Below, in pieces: positions 55,825-64,000 of a stretch of 64,000 bases of DNA. The translations under genes and the position numbers were made by a program. This DNA is from Wenyingzhuangia marina (GTDB lineage: Bacteria; Bacteroidota; Bacteroidia; Flavobacteriales; Flavobacteriaceae). The stretch lies in the NCBI RefSeq assembly GCF_900130035.1, contig NZ_FQXQ01000003.1:521751-585750 (forward strand), written 5' to 3'. The notes under the pieces are model-generated. The model was not told where the DNA came from, made no database searches, and saw only the letters and a list, made by a program, of their open reading frames with translations. Position 1 is the first letter of the stretch. Each line of letters starts with the position of its first letter.

Positions 55825-57858
55825 TTATTTAGTGTATTTATTATAAATAGAGTCCGGAATTATTTTTTTATCCAAGGTTATACTCTTACTTTTTCTTTTA
55901 AAAGTATTAAATACGTTTTTAATTCTATTTTTAATATCATCATCATTAAGAGTAGCTTCACCAAGATTTTGATTTAATTCAAATAAATTATCTCCATTTA
56001 AATGATAGTTTCCTAGAATATAATCATTTATATCTGTTTTGGTTTGTATTAATGGATAACTGTGAATATTTCTAAAGCTACGAATGGTATCCAAACCATC
56101 ACCCATCCAGCTAGCAATACTTGGTGTTTTAATATTGTAACTATTTTTTAAATAAGATAATAGGCTAGGAGCAATGTCAAAATGTGTAGAAACGGATGCA
56201 AACATTTCATTTTGTTTTAACATTGGAGAATATATAATTAAAGGTACGTGATACCTGTCTATTTTAGTAGCCATAGGAATTTCTGGCAATCGATGATCTC
56301 CAGTAATTATAAAGATGGTATTTTTAAAATCAGGTCTTTTTTTGTATTCATTTATAAATTCTTTAACGGCATCATCTGCATACATTATAGAAGCAAACTG
56401 AGCTTTATAATTTCTTCTTGTTTTTTTTGTGTTTTCGTCAAAGTTTAGTTCGTTTAATCTGTCTTCAAATTTTTGATTGTATTTTTCTTGTTCTTCAACT
56501 AAAAATGGACTGTGAGTGGCTACCGTTAATAATACACTTAATTTAGGGGTTTTGTTAGGATTGTTTGAGTTTAAAAAATGTTTAAACAAAGCTTTGTCAC
56601 TGTATCCCCAAGAGAATCCACTATTAGATGCAGCTGGTAATTTTATTGCATTTTTAGGAAAACTATCATAATCATTTATTTCAACATTGTTTTGTTCTAA
56701 AAACAATTTCATATTGTCAAATTTAGATTCTCCGCCGTAATAAAATGAGCTTTCGTAACCATTATTATTTAATATGTTGAATAGTGATAAATGTTTTGGC
56801 ATTTTGTTTCCAAGCGCTAAATATCCATTCTCTCCAAACGGAAGAGAAGCCATTAAAGATGGAAGTACGGCAAAGGTTCTACCTCCTTCACTTAAAAAGT
56901 TTTTCCAATACAAACTTTCGGTAGATAAAGAATCTATAAAAGGAGTAAAGTTTCCTAAATAAGCTCCTTTATTTGTAAATGCTCGTCCTAAACCTTCTAC
57001 CAATAAAATAACAATATTAGGTTTTTGATCAGATTTGTTAATAAAAGTACTTAGTACATCAGGGCTATTGTTTTCATGTAAAAAAGGATAGTTTTCTTCA
57101 TCAATATATTCAAAATATAATGTTTTTACATCTTCTCCTTCATAGTCTCCAATATAACTATCAGCATAAATATCTAGTTCATATTCTTTTGGAAAAAAAT
57201 GATTGTATGAACTTTTATAAAAAAAATCACTTTTATTTAAAACCAAACTATTTTCAAAATCTGAATTAAATTTAATAATCTGATTGATATTATTAAGGTT
57301 AAAAAAAAGTAGTATTATAGAAATTACAGGTAAAGAAAAAGCAATTTTATATGGGAGTTTTATGAATTTATATCCAATATTTAAAAAGAAAACGACTAAA
57401 ATAGATATTACAACAATTCCTATAATTGGTAAAAAACCAATACCTCCTGATGATTCAAGAGTTTGTTTAATATCTTCAAACGAATAGTTATAAATATCAG
57501 CCCCTAAAGGTACTAAAGCGGTTTTAAAATATTGGATCAAACAAATTTGAATAATAGCTAATATGATGATGAATGTATAAGCTGTTATTTTGGCTACTTT
57601 TTTATTATTCATAAATAATATTAAGTAGATGAAATATTCAAAGATTAACCACTTTGCCCAAAAAATAATGTTTAAAACCATAGACCATAGACCCGTTTTT
57701 ATAACATTGGAAGGGAATTCATTGGTAACACCATTATAGATAATTTCTCCAAAGGAGAATAAAAATAGGATTATAAGCCAAGTAATAAAAACACCTGAAA
57801 AGGTTCTATTAGCATCTAAAAACTGATGAAATTTAGAGGTTTCTTTTATTGATTTCAT
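55825..57858 (-). CDS. LTA-synthase-like membrane sulfatase-fold enzyme
   Basis: 677 residues. Five membrane helices (about 15-230) precede an alkaline-phosphatase/sulfatase-fold domain: metal Glu in LLVEGLGRAF, nucleophile Thr in SEGGRTFAVLPSL, THSPFLVEE, and metal Asp-His in ITGDHRLPEIP. This is the design of lipoteichoic acid synthase and of phosphoethanolamine or phosphoglycerol transferases such as BcsG, which decorate glycans on the periplasmic side. In a Gram-negative it is more likely a glycan or lipid modifier than an LTA synthase. It overlaps the GT2 gene by 4 bp. Confidence 0.88.
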   Translation of the reverse strand: MKSIKETSKFHQFLDANRTFSGVFITWLIILFLFSFGEIIYNGVTNEFPSNVIKTGLWSMVLNIIFWAKWLIFEYFIYLILFMNNKKVAKITAYTFIIILAIIQICLIQYFKTALVPLGADIYNYSFEDIKQTLESSGGIGFLPIIGIVVISILVVFFLNIGYKFIKLPYKIAFSLPVISIILLFFNLNNINQIIKFNSDFENSLVLNKSDFFYKSSYNHFFPKEYELDIYADSYIGDYEGEDVKTLYFEYIDEENYPFLHENNSPDVLSTFINKSDQKPNIVILLVEGLGRAFTNKGAYLGNFTPFIDSLSTESLYWKNFLSEGGRTFAVLPSLMASLPFGENGYLALGNKMPKHLSLFNILNNNGYESSFYYGGESKFDNMKLFLEQNNVEINDYDSFPKNAIKLPAASNSGFSWGYSDKALFKHFLNSNNPNKTPKLSVLLTVATHSPFLVEEQEKYNQKFEDRLNELNFDENTKKTRRNYKAQFASIMYADDAVKEFINEYKKRPDFKNTIFIITGDHRLPEIPMATKIDRYHVPLIIYSPMLKQNEMFASVSTHFDIAPSLLSYLKNSYNIKTPSIASWMGDGLDTIRSFRNIHSYPLIQTKTDINDYILGNYHLNGDNLFELNQNLGEATLNDDDIKNRIKNVFNTFKRKSKSITLDKKIIPDSIYNKYTK

Positions 57859-59291
57859 GATTTAGGTGTTTTATTGGTTGTTCCAAATCCGGTTCTAGTC
57901 ATTTCTCCCCAGCTTTTCTTTTTTCTAAGATAATCTATATTACCTCTAATGGCTGAGTAGACTACAAATGGATGAAAAAATATTGGTTCTAACATGGCTG
58001 TAAGAACCAGTTTTAATATTTCTGACTTTTTTTTGTATTGATTATAGGTGAGGACTTCCATTAAAATGGCAAATACAGAATATAAAATTCCGAAACTAAA
58101 AACCATCAATAATAAGTTTATAAAATAAGTCCAGTTAATCATTCCGAAATAAGCAAAAAAAGCCAAACTTATTAGTCCGAAAAATTCAATAATAGGAGCA
58201 AGAAATTCAAAGAAAAACCAATAAGGATAGCTCAATAATCCTAAAATTCCATAATCAGGATTGAAAAACATTTTTTTGTGAATTTTAAGGGTTTCTATGG
58301 TTCCTCTTGTCCATCTATTTCGTTGTCTTCCTAAGATTTTAAAATTATCAGGGGCTTCTGTCCAGCATAATGGATCTGGAATAAAACTTACTTTATAAGG
58401 TAGCTCTAATTCTTCCATATAACGTCTCATTCTTACAACCAATTCTATATCTTCTCCAACGGTTTCAGTATCATACCCTCCACATTTAATGGCTATTTCT
58501 TTATCAAAAGCACCAAAAGCACCAGAAATAAGTAGCAACCCGTTTAATCTACTCCATGCCATTCGTCCTAATAAAAAGGCTCTAATATATTCTAGGGTTT
58601 GTACTCTTGGCAAGAATTTTTTTGGTAGGTTTACTTGTATAAGTCTTCCATTTTCTATCACACAGCTATTGGCAATTCTAATTACTCCGCCTGTAGCAAT
58701 TACTTTTTTAGTAGTGTTTTCTAAAAAAGGTTTTACCAACTTTAAAAGTGAGTCTTGTTCTAAAATACAATCAACATCTACACAAACGGCATATTCATAG
58801 CTAGATATATTAATTCCAGTATTTAAAGCATCTGCTTTTCCACCGTTTTCTTTATCAACCACAATTAGTTTTCGGTAAATTAGTTTTCTACTTTTGTAAA
58901 CTCCTTTAACAGGTTTTGTTTTTATTTGTGAATTCACAAAATAAGATGTTTTATACAAATCGTATTTGTCAATCAACTTTTCTAGAGAATCATCTTTACT
59001 TCCGTCATTAACAATAATAAGTTCAAGGTTATTATAATGTAAAGAAAGTAGTGATCTTACATTTTCAATAATAGTAGCTCCTTCGTTATAAGCTGGAGCA
59101 ATAATTGAAACTCTAGGAGCTTTAGATGATGATGAAATAGCGTTGTAATCAGTAAAACTGTTTTTATTTAAATAATGTTTAGTTTCTCCAATAGAGTAGA
59201 CACCAATGAAAATGTATGATATGATGAGTATTAAGGAATACATCATTATACCATAACTAAATATTTCAAAAAATAAAGATTGCCAACTCAT
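57855..59291 (-). CDS. Processive family 2 glycosyltransferase (PgaC/BcsA-like polysaccharide synthase)
   Basis: 478 residues. An N-terminal membrane helix (about 8-32) precedes a GT2 domain: PAYNEGATI, NDGSKDD, the DxD-type VDVDCIL, the TVGEDIEL catalytic site, and the QxxRW motif in GRQRNRWTRG, the sign of a processive synthase. Three or four C-terminal helices (about 350-440) form the conduit. No PilZ domain is present, so cyclic-di-GMP control through PilZ is not indicated. The product could be poly-N-acetylglucosamine or another beta-glycan. It overlaps both neighbours by 4 bp. Confidence 0.92.
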   Translation of the reverse strand: MSWQSLFFEIFSYGIMMYSLILIISYIFIGVYSIGETKHYLNKNSFTDYNAISSSSKAPRVSIIAPAYNEGATIIENVRSLLSLHYNNLELIIVNDGSKDDSLEKLIDKYDLYKTSYFVNSQIKTKPVKGVYKSRKLIYRKLIVVDKENGGKADALNTGINISSYEYAVCVDVDCILEQDSLLKLVKPFLENTTKKVIATGGVIRIANSCVIENGRLIQVNLPKKFLPRVQTLEYIRAFLLGRMAWSRLNGLLLISGAFGAFDKEIAIKCGGYDTETVGEDIELVVRMRRYMEELELPYKVSFIPDPLCWTEAPDNFKILGRQRNRWTRGTIETLKIHKKMFFNPDYGILGLLSYPYWFFFEFLAPIIEFFGLISLAFFAYFGMINWTYFINLLLMVFSFGILYSVFAILMEVLTYNQYKKKSEILKLVLTAMLEPIFFHPFVVYSAIRGNIDYLRKKKSWGEMTRTGFGTTNKTPKS

Positions 59292-60337
59292 ATTCTAATT
59301 TCCTCTTTTATTTGTAAAATAATTAAATTCATAGGATAAATGTCAGGATTTAATTCTTTACATATTGTTTCAAAATTATTAGGGTTGATTTTAGCAATTG
59401 TTCTAGTTAAAACAGTTTTTAATTGAATATTTTCTGTTTGTAATTGATTGATTAAAAAAGGAATATCATCATCTGTTCCTATTTCTTGTAATGACTTGGC
59501 TATTACTATTTTATTACTAAAGACTTCGGATTCAAATATCTTAGTAAATAGGTTTGATGTTGAATTGTTAAAGATTTTAGTAATGGTTTTAATGGTTTGT
59601 TGTCTAACATTCTCGTCAGAATGATAAATACAAAGTTCTACTTCTTTGTAGAGTTCAAACAAATGGTATTCATCAACAAGTTTTAATGCAAAAATAACTA
59701 CACTGGTGTTTTTAGATTTTAACCATACGTCAACACCATTAAAACTATCATAATCAAAATGGGAAAGTTCCCTGAGTAATATCATTTGGTACCATTCAGA
59801 AATAGGTTGAGTAACACTATCTAAAAACTTTAGACCTTTAAAACCCACTAGTTTAATAATAGCTATTTGTGCTTCGGCTCTAACCAATTCATTTTTATGA
59901 TTTGTATTTTTATAAACTTTATCATACATGCTCTCAAGCTTCATAATTCCAATTTCTTGGATTGCTTTAGCTTTTATATGCCAGTTTTTTACATTCAAAT
60001 TTTCAATTACATATTTATCTAAATGAAGATGAAGGTATAGTTTCCTTAATGAATTGTTAGAGTTTCCAGAAAAACTAATAGTAGCTGATAGTATTTTTTT
60101 GGTGATTAATTTTCTAAAAGTTTTAATAAGCAATAAGCTCTCTATACTTTTTTGATGATTTTTTACATTTATATCATCTGAGTAGACTGTATTGTTAATG
60201 ATATTGTTGCATATTTTTGACCATCTCTTATATTTTTCTCTGTTGATATTTTTGATATATAAAATAACAAGCATATAAATAAGTAATACTAAAGAAGTAC
60301 CAAAAAATAGATATATTAATGGTTTTAGTTGAATCAT
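59288..60337 (-). CDS. Membrane-anchored HEAT-repeat protein
   Basis: 349 residues. An N-terminal membrane helix (about 6-28) is followed by an all-helical region with HEAT-like repeats, e.g. VRAEAQIAIIKLVGFKGLKFL and VRQQTIKTITKIFNN. It probably acts as a scaffold at the inner membrane. Its stop overlaps the GT2 start by 4 bp and it lies 3 bp after the receiver gene, so it may connect the receiver to the synthase; that is inference. Confidence 0.8.
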   Translation of the reverse strand: MIQLKPLIYLFFGTSLVLLIYMLVILYIKNINREKYKRWSKICNNIINNTVYSDDINVKNHQKSIESLLLIKTFRKLITKKILSATISFSGNSNNSLRKLYLHLHLDKYVIENLNVKNWHIKAKAIQEIGIMKLESMYDKVYKNTNHKNELVRAEAQIAIIKLVGFKGLKFLDSVTQPISEWYQMILLRELSHFDYDSFNGVDVWLKSKNTSVVIFALKLVDEYHLFELYKEVELCIYHSDENVRQQTIKTITKIFNNSTSNLFTKIFESEVFSNKIVIAKSLQEIGTDDDIPFLINQLQTENIQLKTVLTRTIAKINPNNFETICKELNPDIYPMNLIILQIKEEIRI

Positions 60338-60340
60338 TAA

Positions 60341-60706
60341 TTATTTTTTTCTTAATGCAAATCTTTTTATTCGTATAGATAATTCACTAGGACTAAATGG
60401 TTTTGAGATAAAATCATCGGCACCTAGTTCAAAAGCTTCTAAAACAACTTCTTCTTGCCCCATGGTTGTTAAAATAATAATAGACATTTCATCTTTGTAT
60501 TTTTCTTTAACAGTTCCAATAATTTCTAAACCAGAAACATAGGGCATCATAATATCTGAAATAATCAAATCGGGTCTATGTTCTTCTATTTTTTCTAATG
60601 CTTCACGTCCATCAATAGCGGTAATAATTTCATGGCCGTCTTTTTTTAATCTAAACTCTAAGGTGTTTAATATCAGGGCATCATCTTCAGCAATCAAAAT
60701 TTTCAT
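60341..60706 (-). CDS. Single-domain response regulator (receiver only)
   Basis: 121 residues. Acid pair Glu7/Asp8-Asp9, phospho-acceptor Asp51 in LIISDIMMP, Thr near 80 (ILTTMG) and Lys103 in ISKPFSP are all present. There is no output domain, so it must signal by protein contact. It starts the operon with the HEAT, GT2 and LTA-synthase-like genes. The hybrid kinase at 48884-53248 is the probable donor. Confidence 0.93.
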   Translation of the reverse strand: MKILIAEDDALILNTLEFRLKKDGHEIITAIDGREALEKIEEHRPDLIISDIMMPYVSGLEIIGTVKEKYKDEMSIIILTTMGQEEVVLEAFELGADDFISKPFSPSELSIRIKRFALRKK

Positions 60707-60863
60707 AGCACTTGTTTTTAGAGGTAATTAACTAATGTTTATTATATAAGGCTTGTACTAATATAGTGGTTTCTTTTGATACTTTTTACTACAAAAACCA
60801 TTTTTTAAGTACTTTATTTTAGCTAGATAATTTTCTTTTTTATGTAAAAAATTATTAAGAGAC

Positions 60864-60893
60864 TTGTATAACAAAATAGACTTGTTATATTTG
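60864..60893 (+). promoter_or_regulatory. Promoter of tRNA-Ser(TGA)
   Basis: TTG (60864-60866) and TATATTTG (60886-60893) are 19 bp apart, an ideal Bacteroidota promoter, about 31 bp before the tRNA. Confidence 0.75.
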
Positions 60894-60924
60894 CACTCGC
60901 AAACGAGAAATCGTGAGACGCTCA

Positions 60925-61009
60925 GGAGAAATGGCAGAGTGGTCGAATGCGGCAGTCTTGAAAACTGTTGACTGTAACAGGTCCGGGGGTTCGAATCCCT
61001 CTTTCTCCG
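60925..61009 (+). tRNA. tRNA-Ser (anticodon TGA)
   Basis: GGAGAAA (60925-60931) pairs with TTTCTCC (61002-61008), and the discriminator is G61009. The anticodon loop CTTGAAA gives TGA at 60959-60961. A long variable arm and the T loop TTCGAAT are present. It reads UCA and, by wobble, other UCN codons. Confidence 0.94.
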
Positions 61010-61035
61010 CAACTTTTAGTTCAAAAGTACCCAAA

Positions 61036-61067
61036 ACCTTATAAACGCTATGTTTATAAGGTTTTTT
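61036..61067 (+). terminator. Terminator after tRNA-Ser(TGA)
   Basis: ACCTTATAAAC (61036-61046) and GTTTATAAGGT (61052-61062) form an 11-bp stem with a 5-nt loop, followed by a T run. Confidence 0.88.
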
Positions 61068-61069
61068 TG

Positions 61070-61383
61070 TGAGTCAATATTTGATGTTAAACTAAATTAT
61101 TTCATATATTAGGTCAGTAATTCGGTTAGTACAATTTAAGCTTTAAAAATACTAACCTCTTTACCTTGAAAAGATACTATTAGTTTGATTTGACTTTCGT
61201 CCAATGTTTTACCACAAAAGACGATTACTATGGTATCTAAAATTTAGTTTATTAAATAACATATCCATAAATTTAGATAGGTCATCTCTAATAAATAAAA
61301 TATGAAAAAAGAGTTTCTTTAATAGATGCTTGTATAAATATGTGTTTTTGTTCTTATTTATTTATAAGAAACGTTAATAAACA
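61070..61383. other. Intergenic region of about 310 bp before the GH29 remnant
   Basis: AT-rich DNA with many short stop-filled frames. No tRNA, convincing hairpin, ORF or consensus promoter is seen. It may contain the former regulatory region of the fucosidase gene. Confidence 0.5.
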
Positions 61384-62471
61384 ATGAAGAAAATATTATT
61401 TGGACTATTTATTACGACTAGAATAATTGCTTTTTTTGGTCAGTTATCAGAATCAAAGAAAGTCCAATCTTTAGAGCCTAATTTGCTTCTTTCATTTTTT
61501 ATGGAATTGACTTGCGTGAATATAAGGAGATTACCAAAGCTGCAAATTCAGGATGGTCACCTCTTCCAGCAGGTACATTTACAAATCATATTAATTTTGC
61601 TAAATGGTACACTACTCAATGGGACTTGAGGATGATGGATGTAGTGAAGCATTATAATCCTGATTTTATTTATACCGATGGGACTGTTCAGGAACCTTTT
61701 ACAGGAAATGGAACAGGAACAGGAATTAAAGCTAATGCAATGCCACTGGTGATGGCAGATTATTACAATAGAACACTTCAAAGACGTGGTAAGGTTAATA
61801 CTTTTAGCATTGTTAAATTCAGAGATAAGACTAATGGTACGGTTAATATCGAAGAATTTGGGATTCCGGCTAAAATTAATACCGATCAACCATGGATTGC
61901 TGAAGCTCCAGTAGGTGATTGGTTTTATGCCCCAGATTTTACTTATGATTCTGGTATGATGATTCGTTATATAATTGAAGCTATAGTACATGACGGAAAT
62001 GCAGCATTGTGTATTTCATTACTGCCAGATGGATCAATTAATCAAGAGAGTCAAAAGATGTTGAAAGAAGTTGGAGATTGGATGCGTCTTAATGGAGAAG
62101 GAGTATATGGAAGTCATGCATGGAATATTCCTGGTGAAGGAGAAACAGTAGATGGAAAATTAAAAATGCTTCCCGGAGGAAAACTAGGAAATAAACATGC
62201 AGATTTTAAATTTAGTTCTCAAGATTTTCGTTTTACGATAGGAAAAAATGGTTCTCTTTATACATTTTGTATGACTGTTCCAGAGCCGAATAAGCAGCTG
62301 AAAATAAAATCAATTGGTACAAATTTAAAATATTTTAATAAGTCAATCACAAATGTAAAATTACTAGGATATGATGGCAAATTAGAATGGAAGCAAGAAC
62401 CTGATGGACTTATAATTATTTGTCCTGAGAATATGCCTTTTGAAACAGCTATTGTTTTCAAAATAAACTGA
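61384..62471 (+). pseudogene. Truncated, frameshifted GH29 alpha-L-fucosidase gene
   Basis: An ATG at 61384 opens a signal peptide (MKKILFGLFITTRIIAFFGQ), but this frame ends at 61629 without family similarity. In another frame, from about 61490 to the stop at 62469-62471, the sequence is the second half of a GH29 alpha-L-fucosidase: FYGIDLREYKEITKAANSG, QWDLRMMDVVKHYNPDFIYTDG (nucleophile region) and the C-terminal beta-sandwich. The first 200 or so residues of the catalytic barrel, including the usual FGMFIHWG, are missing. An internal deletion with frame change is the simplest cause. A 319-codon downstream frame from a TTG at 61512 exists but could not form a complete barrel. Confidence 0.85.
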
Positions 62472-62643
62472 TGGTTTCGGTAAAAAAATAAAAATTGAAG
62501 TTTTTCTACTTAAGATGAGATTCATCAAAAAAAACAATTAGACTTCCTTTATTTTTATTGATGTTAATACTGTGAGTATATAAATTTTATTTTGTAATTA
62601 GCTATATTTACGTGTTTTATATACTAGCATTAAATAACAAATC

Positions 62644-63564
62644 ATGATTATTAATAACCTGAAAATAATTGTACTTATTTTAATTCTTCAAGCTTGTAAA
62701 CCGCAAAAAACTTTTGTGACTACTAATGAAACATCACCATTAATAAAAAAAGGAGAACACTTACAGTTGGTATCTGATGAATTTAAATTTACAGAAGGAC
62801 CTACTGCCGATGAAAAAGGAAATGTTTTTTTTACAGATCAACCTAATAATAGAATTTTAAAATGGGATGCTATTACAAATAAGATAACCGTATATATGGA
62901 GCCAGCAGGTAGGTCAAATGGTTTATACTTTGATAATACAGGAAATCTTTTAGCTTGTGCTGATGAAAAATTTGAATTATGGAAAATAGATGTAAATAAA
63001 AACATAGAAGTGCTTATTGATAATTATAAAGATCAAAAATTAAATGGTCCCAATGATTTATGGATTGATGAAAAAGGAGGTATCTATTTTACCGACCCTT
63101 ACTATCAAAGACCATACTGGAATAGAACTGTTCCAGAAATTACAAAGCAGAATGTATATTATTTAACCCCTGATAGAGATAAAATAAAATTGGTAGCAGA
63201 AAATCTTATTAAACCAAATGGTATTATAGGAACTGCTGATGGTAAAACAATTTATGTTGGAGATATTGGGGATGAAAAAATATATACTTATAGGATTGAT
63301 TCAGATGCAAGTCTTTCAAATCAAACGTTATTCACTAAAATGAAATCTGATGGAATGACGATAGACAATCAAGGAAATATTTATTTAACCAATAATAAAG
63401 GCGTAGCGGTCTTTAATAAAAATGCTGTACAGATTTTGAATATACCAATAGATCAAAATTGGACATCTAATGTTACATTTGGAGGTGTTAATAGAGATGT
63501 TCTTTTTATAACAGCTTCTACTGCGGTTTATACTTTAAAAATGAATGTAAAAGGGATCAGGTAA
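62644..63564 (+). CDS. SMP-30/gluconolactonase-family lipoprotein
   Basis: 306 residues. Lipobox LILQACKP (Cys18) gives a lipoprotein. The six-bladed propeller has the family motifs EGPTADEKGNVFFTDQPNNRILKWD, GPNDLWIDEKGGIYFTDPYY and KPNGIIGTADGKTIYVGD, including the Glu and Asn/Asp metal ligands. The family hydrolyses sugar lactones. Position next to the decayed fucosidase gene suggests an old fucose-use locus, but this is only context. Confidence 0.88.
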   Translation: MIINNLKIIVLILILQACKPQKTFVTTNETSPLIKKGEHLQLVSDEFKFTEGPTADEKGNVFFTDQPNNRILKWDAITNKITVYMEPAGRSNGLYFDNTGNLLACADEKFELWKIDVNKNIEVLIDNYKDQKLNGPNDLWIDEKGGIYFTDPYYQRPYWNRTVPEITKQNVYYLTPDRDKIKLVAENLIKPNGIIGTADGKTIYVGDIGDEKIYTYRIDSDASLSNQTLFTKMKSDGMTIDNQGNIYLTNNKGVAVFNKNAVQILNIPIDQNWTSNVTFGGVNRDVLFITASTAVYTLKMNVKGIR

Positions 63565-63869
63565 ATTTTTTATTCATAATATTTTTGGATAAAATAACAC
63601 ATGATACTTTAAGTTTTAATACTAAAGAAAAAGATAGATATTACTTTTATTATTCTCGGTCTTTGGTAAAATAATTATTTAATTTATTGACTTCTGATAA
63701 GAGTTATATTTATAAAAGAGATATGATCTTTGAATAATAAACAAAACAATCGGTTGTGTAATTGTATAGTATTTGTATTTTAGCATAATTGATTTTCTTT
63801 TGTGTATACCAAAGAATTAACAATACAAGTGCTTAATAAAACTTATAAATAAACTTAAATAATTAAAAC
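63565..63869. other. 305-bp intergenic region before transketolase
   Basis: AT-rich, with no ORF, hairpin with T run, or full TTTG/TAnnTTTG promoter pair that I can support. TAGTATTTG near 63767-63775 is close to a -7 element but has an extra base. Confidence 0.4.
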
Positions 63870-64000
63870 ATGAGTAAAACGATTGATCAATTATCGTCAG
63901 ATAATATAAGAGCATTAGCGATTTCTATGGTAGAGAAGGCAAATTCTGGACATCCAGGAGGCCCTATGGGAGGAGCAGATTTCATGCATATTTTGTATTC
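63870..64000 (+). CDS. tkt: Transketolase N-terminal subunit or full transketolase, cut by the window edge
   Basis: The 43 visible codons begin MSKTIDQLSSDNIRALAISMVEKANSGHPGGPMGGADFMHILY. The SGHPGGPMGGAD stretch is the thiamine-diphosphate enzyme signature of transketolases (the His at this site is catalytic). It shuttles C2 units in the pentose phosphate pathway. Whether it is one full chain or the N-terminal half of a split enzyme cannot be decided here. Confidence 0.9.
   Translation, partial: MSKTIDQLSSDNIRALAISMVEKANSGHPGGPMGGADFMHILY

Noticed and set aside
55825..57858. True lipoteichoic acid synthase
   Set aside because: The organism appears Gram-negative; the fold also covers glycan phosphotransferases, which suits the neighbouring synthase.
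60758..61012. 84-codon minus-strand frame across tRNA-Ser(TGA)
   Set aside because: It is the antisense of a tRNA ([13 protein letters not shown] is the typical artefact) and not a gene.
61384..61629. Small secreted protein gene
   Set aside because: Only the signal peptide is meaningful; the rest is an out-of-frame reading of the GH29 remnant.

Overview
The window is AT-rich chromosomal DNA from a member of the Bacteroidota, most likely the family Flavobacteriaceae. The evidence is the promoter style (TAnnTTTG -7 elements, some with a TTG about 19 bp upstream, and few Shine-Dalgarno sequences), a type IX secretion C-terminal domain, a carboxypeptidase-like/TonB receptor, DUF3822, DUF4625 and SatD/DUF3307 proteins, and the gene order serC / LuxC-type reductase / ferredoxin. 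A GH43 enzyme and a decayed GH29 fucosidase hint at a (possibly marine) polysaccharide degrader; that is inference. I see no prophage, insertion sequence or CRISPR array.

Layout. 1-9 kb: serC (cut by the window edge), a LuxC-type acyl-CoA reductase, a 2[4Fe-4S] ferredoxin, an SGNH hydrolase, a secreted GH43 arabinanase-like enzyme, a satD-DUF3307 operon behind three tandem 28-bp operator-like repeats, a thioredoxin-methyltransferase pair, a broken YdjM-type hydrolase gene and a VOC protein. 9-16 kb: a TolC/adaptor/RND efflux operon with two small accessory genes, then a scar where a 3' remnant of mnmE abuts a decayed copy of the 5' end of tolC. 16-26.8 kb: housekeeping genes (truC-like, ornithine cyclodeaminase-like, patatin, rsmD, DUF3822, a RecD-like helicase), the 5-oxoprolinase genes pxpABC, and a WYL regulator with two small membrane proteins. 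27-32.7 kb: a probable zinc-acquisition operon (small His/Cys protein, TonB receptor, two DUF4625 lipoproteins, COG0523 GTPase). 32.8-45.8 kb, mostly minus strand: a DUF4139 protein with an inserted TonB-plug-like module, an EEP hydrolase, a DEAD-box helicase, AbiH, an ElaA-like acetyltransferase, a C1 peptidase, a FrnE-like thioredoxin, a MoxR/VWA pair and an oxidoreductase. 45.9-48.8 kb: tRNA-Ser(GGA), an unrecognised lipoprotein and a FAD monooxygenase with an N-terminal DnaJ-like zinc-finger motif. 48.9-60.7 kb: a seven-gene block resembling a synthase-dependent exopolysaccharide system (hybrid kinase, YaiO-type TPR/barrel protein, a frameshifted periplasmic protein, LTA-synthase-like enzyme, GT2 synthase, HEAT protein, receiver). 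60.9-64 kb: tRNA-Ser(TGA), a decayed GH29 gene, an SMP-30-type lactonase and the start of transketolase.

The most distinctive regulatory signal is a palindrome, GTAAC-N4-GTTAC, found in front of three genes (thioredoxin, tolC and a 34-codon membrane peptide), each time exactly 22 bp upstream of a TAnnTTT -7 element. This is the position expected for a CRP/FNR-type activator. The other unusual items are the satD operator array, the exopolysaccharide-like block, the mnmE/tolC scar, and two odd fusions (DUF4139 with a TonB plug; DnaJ-like zinc finger with FAD monooxygenase).
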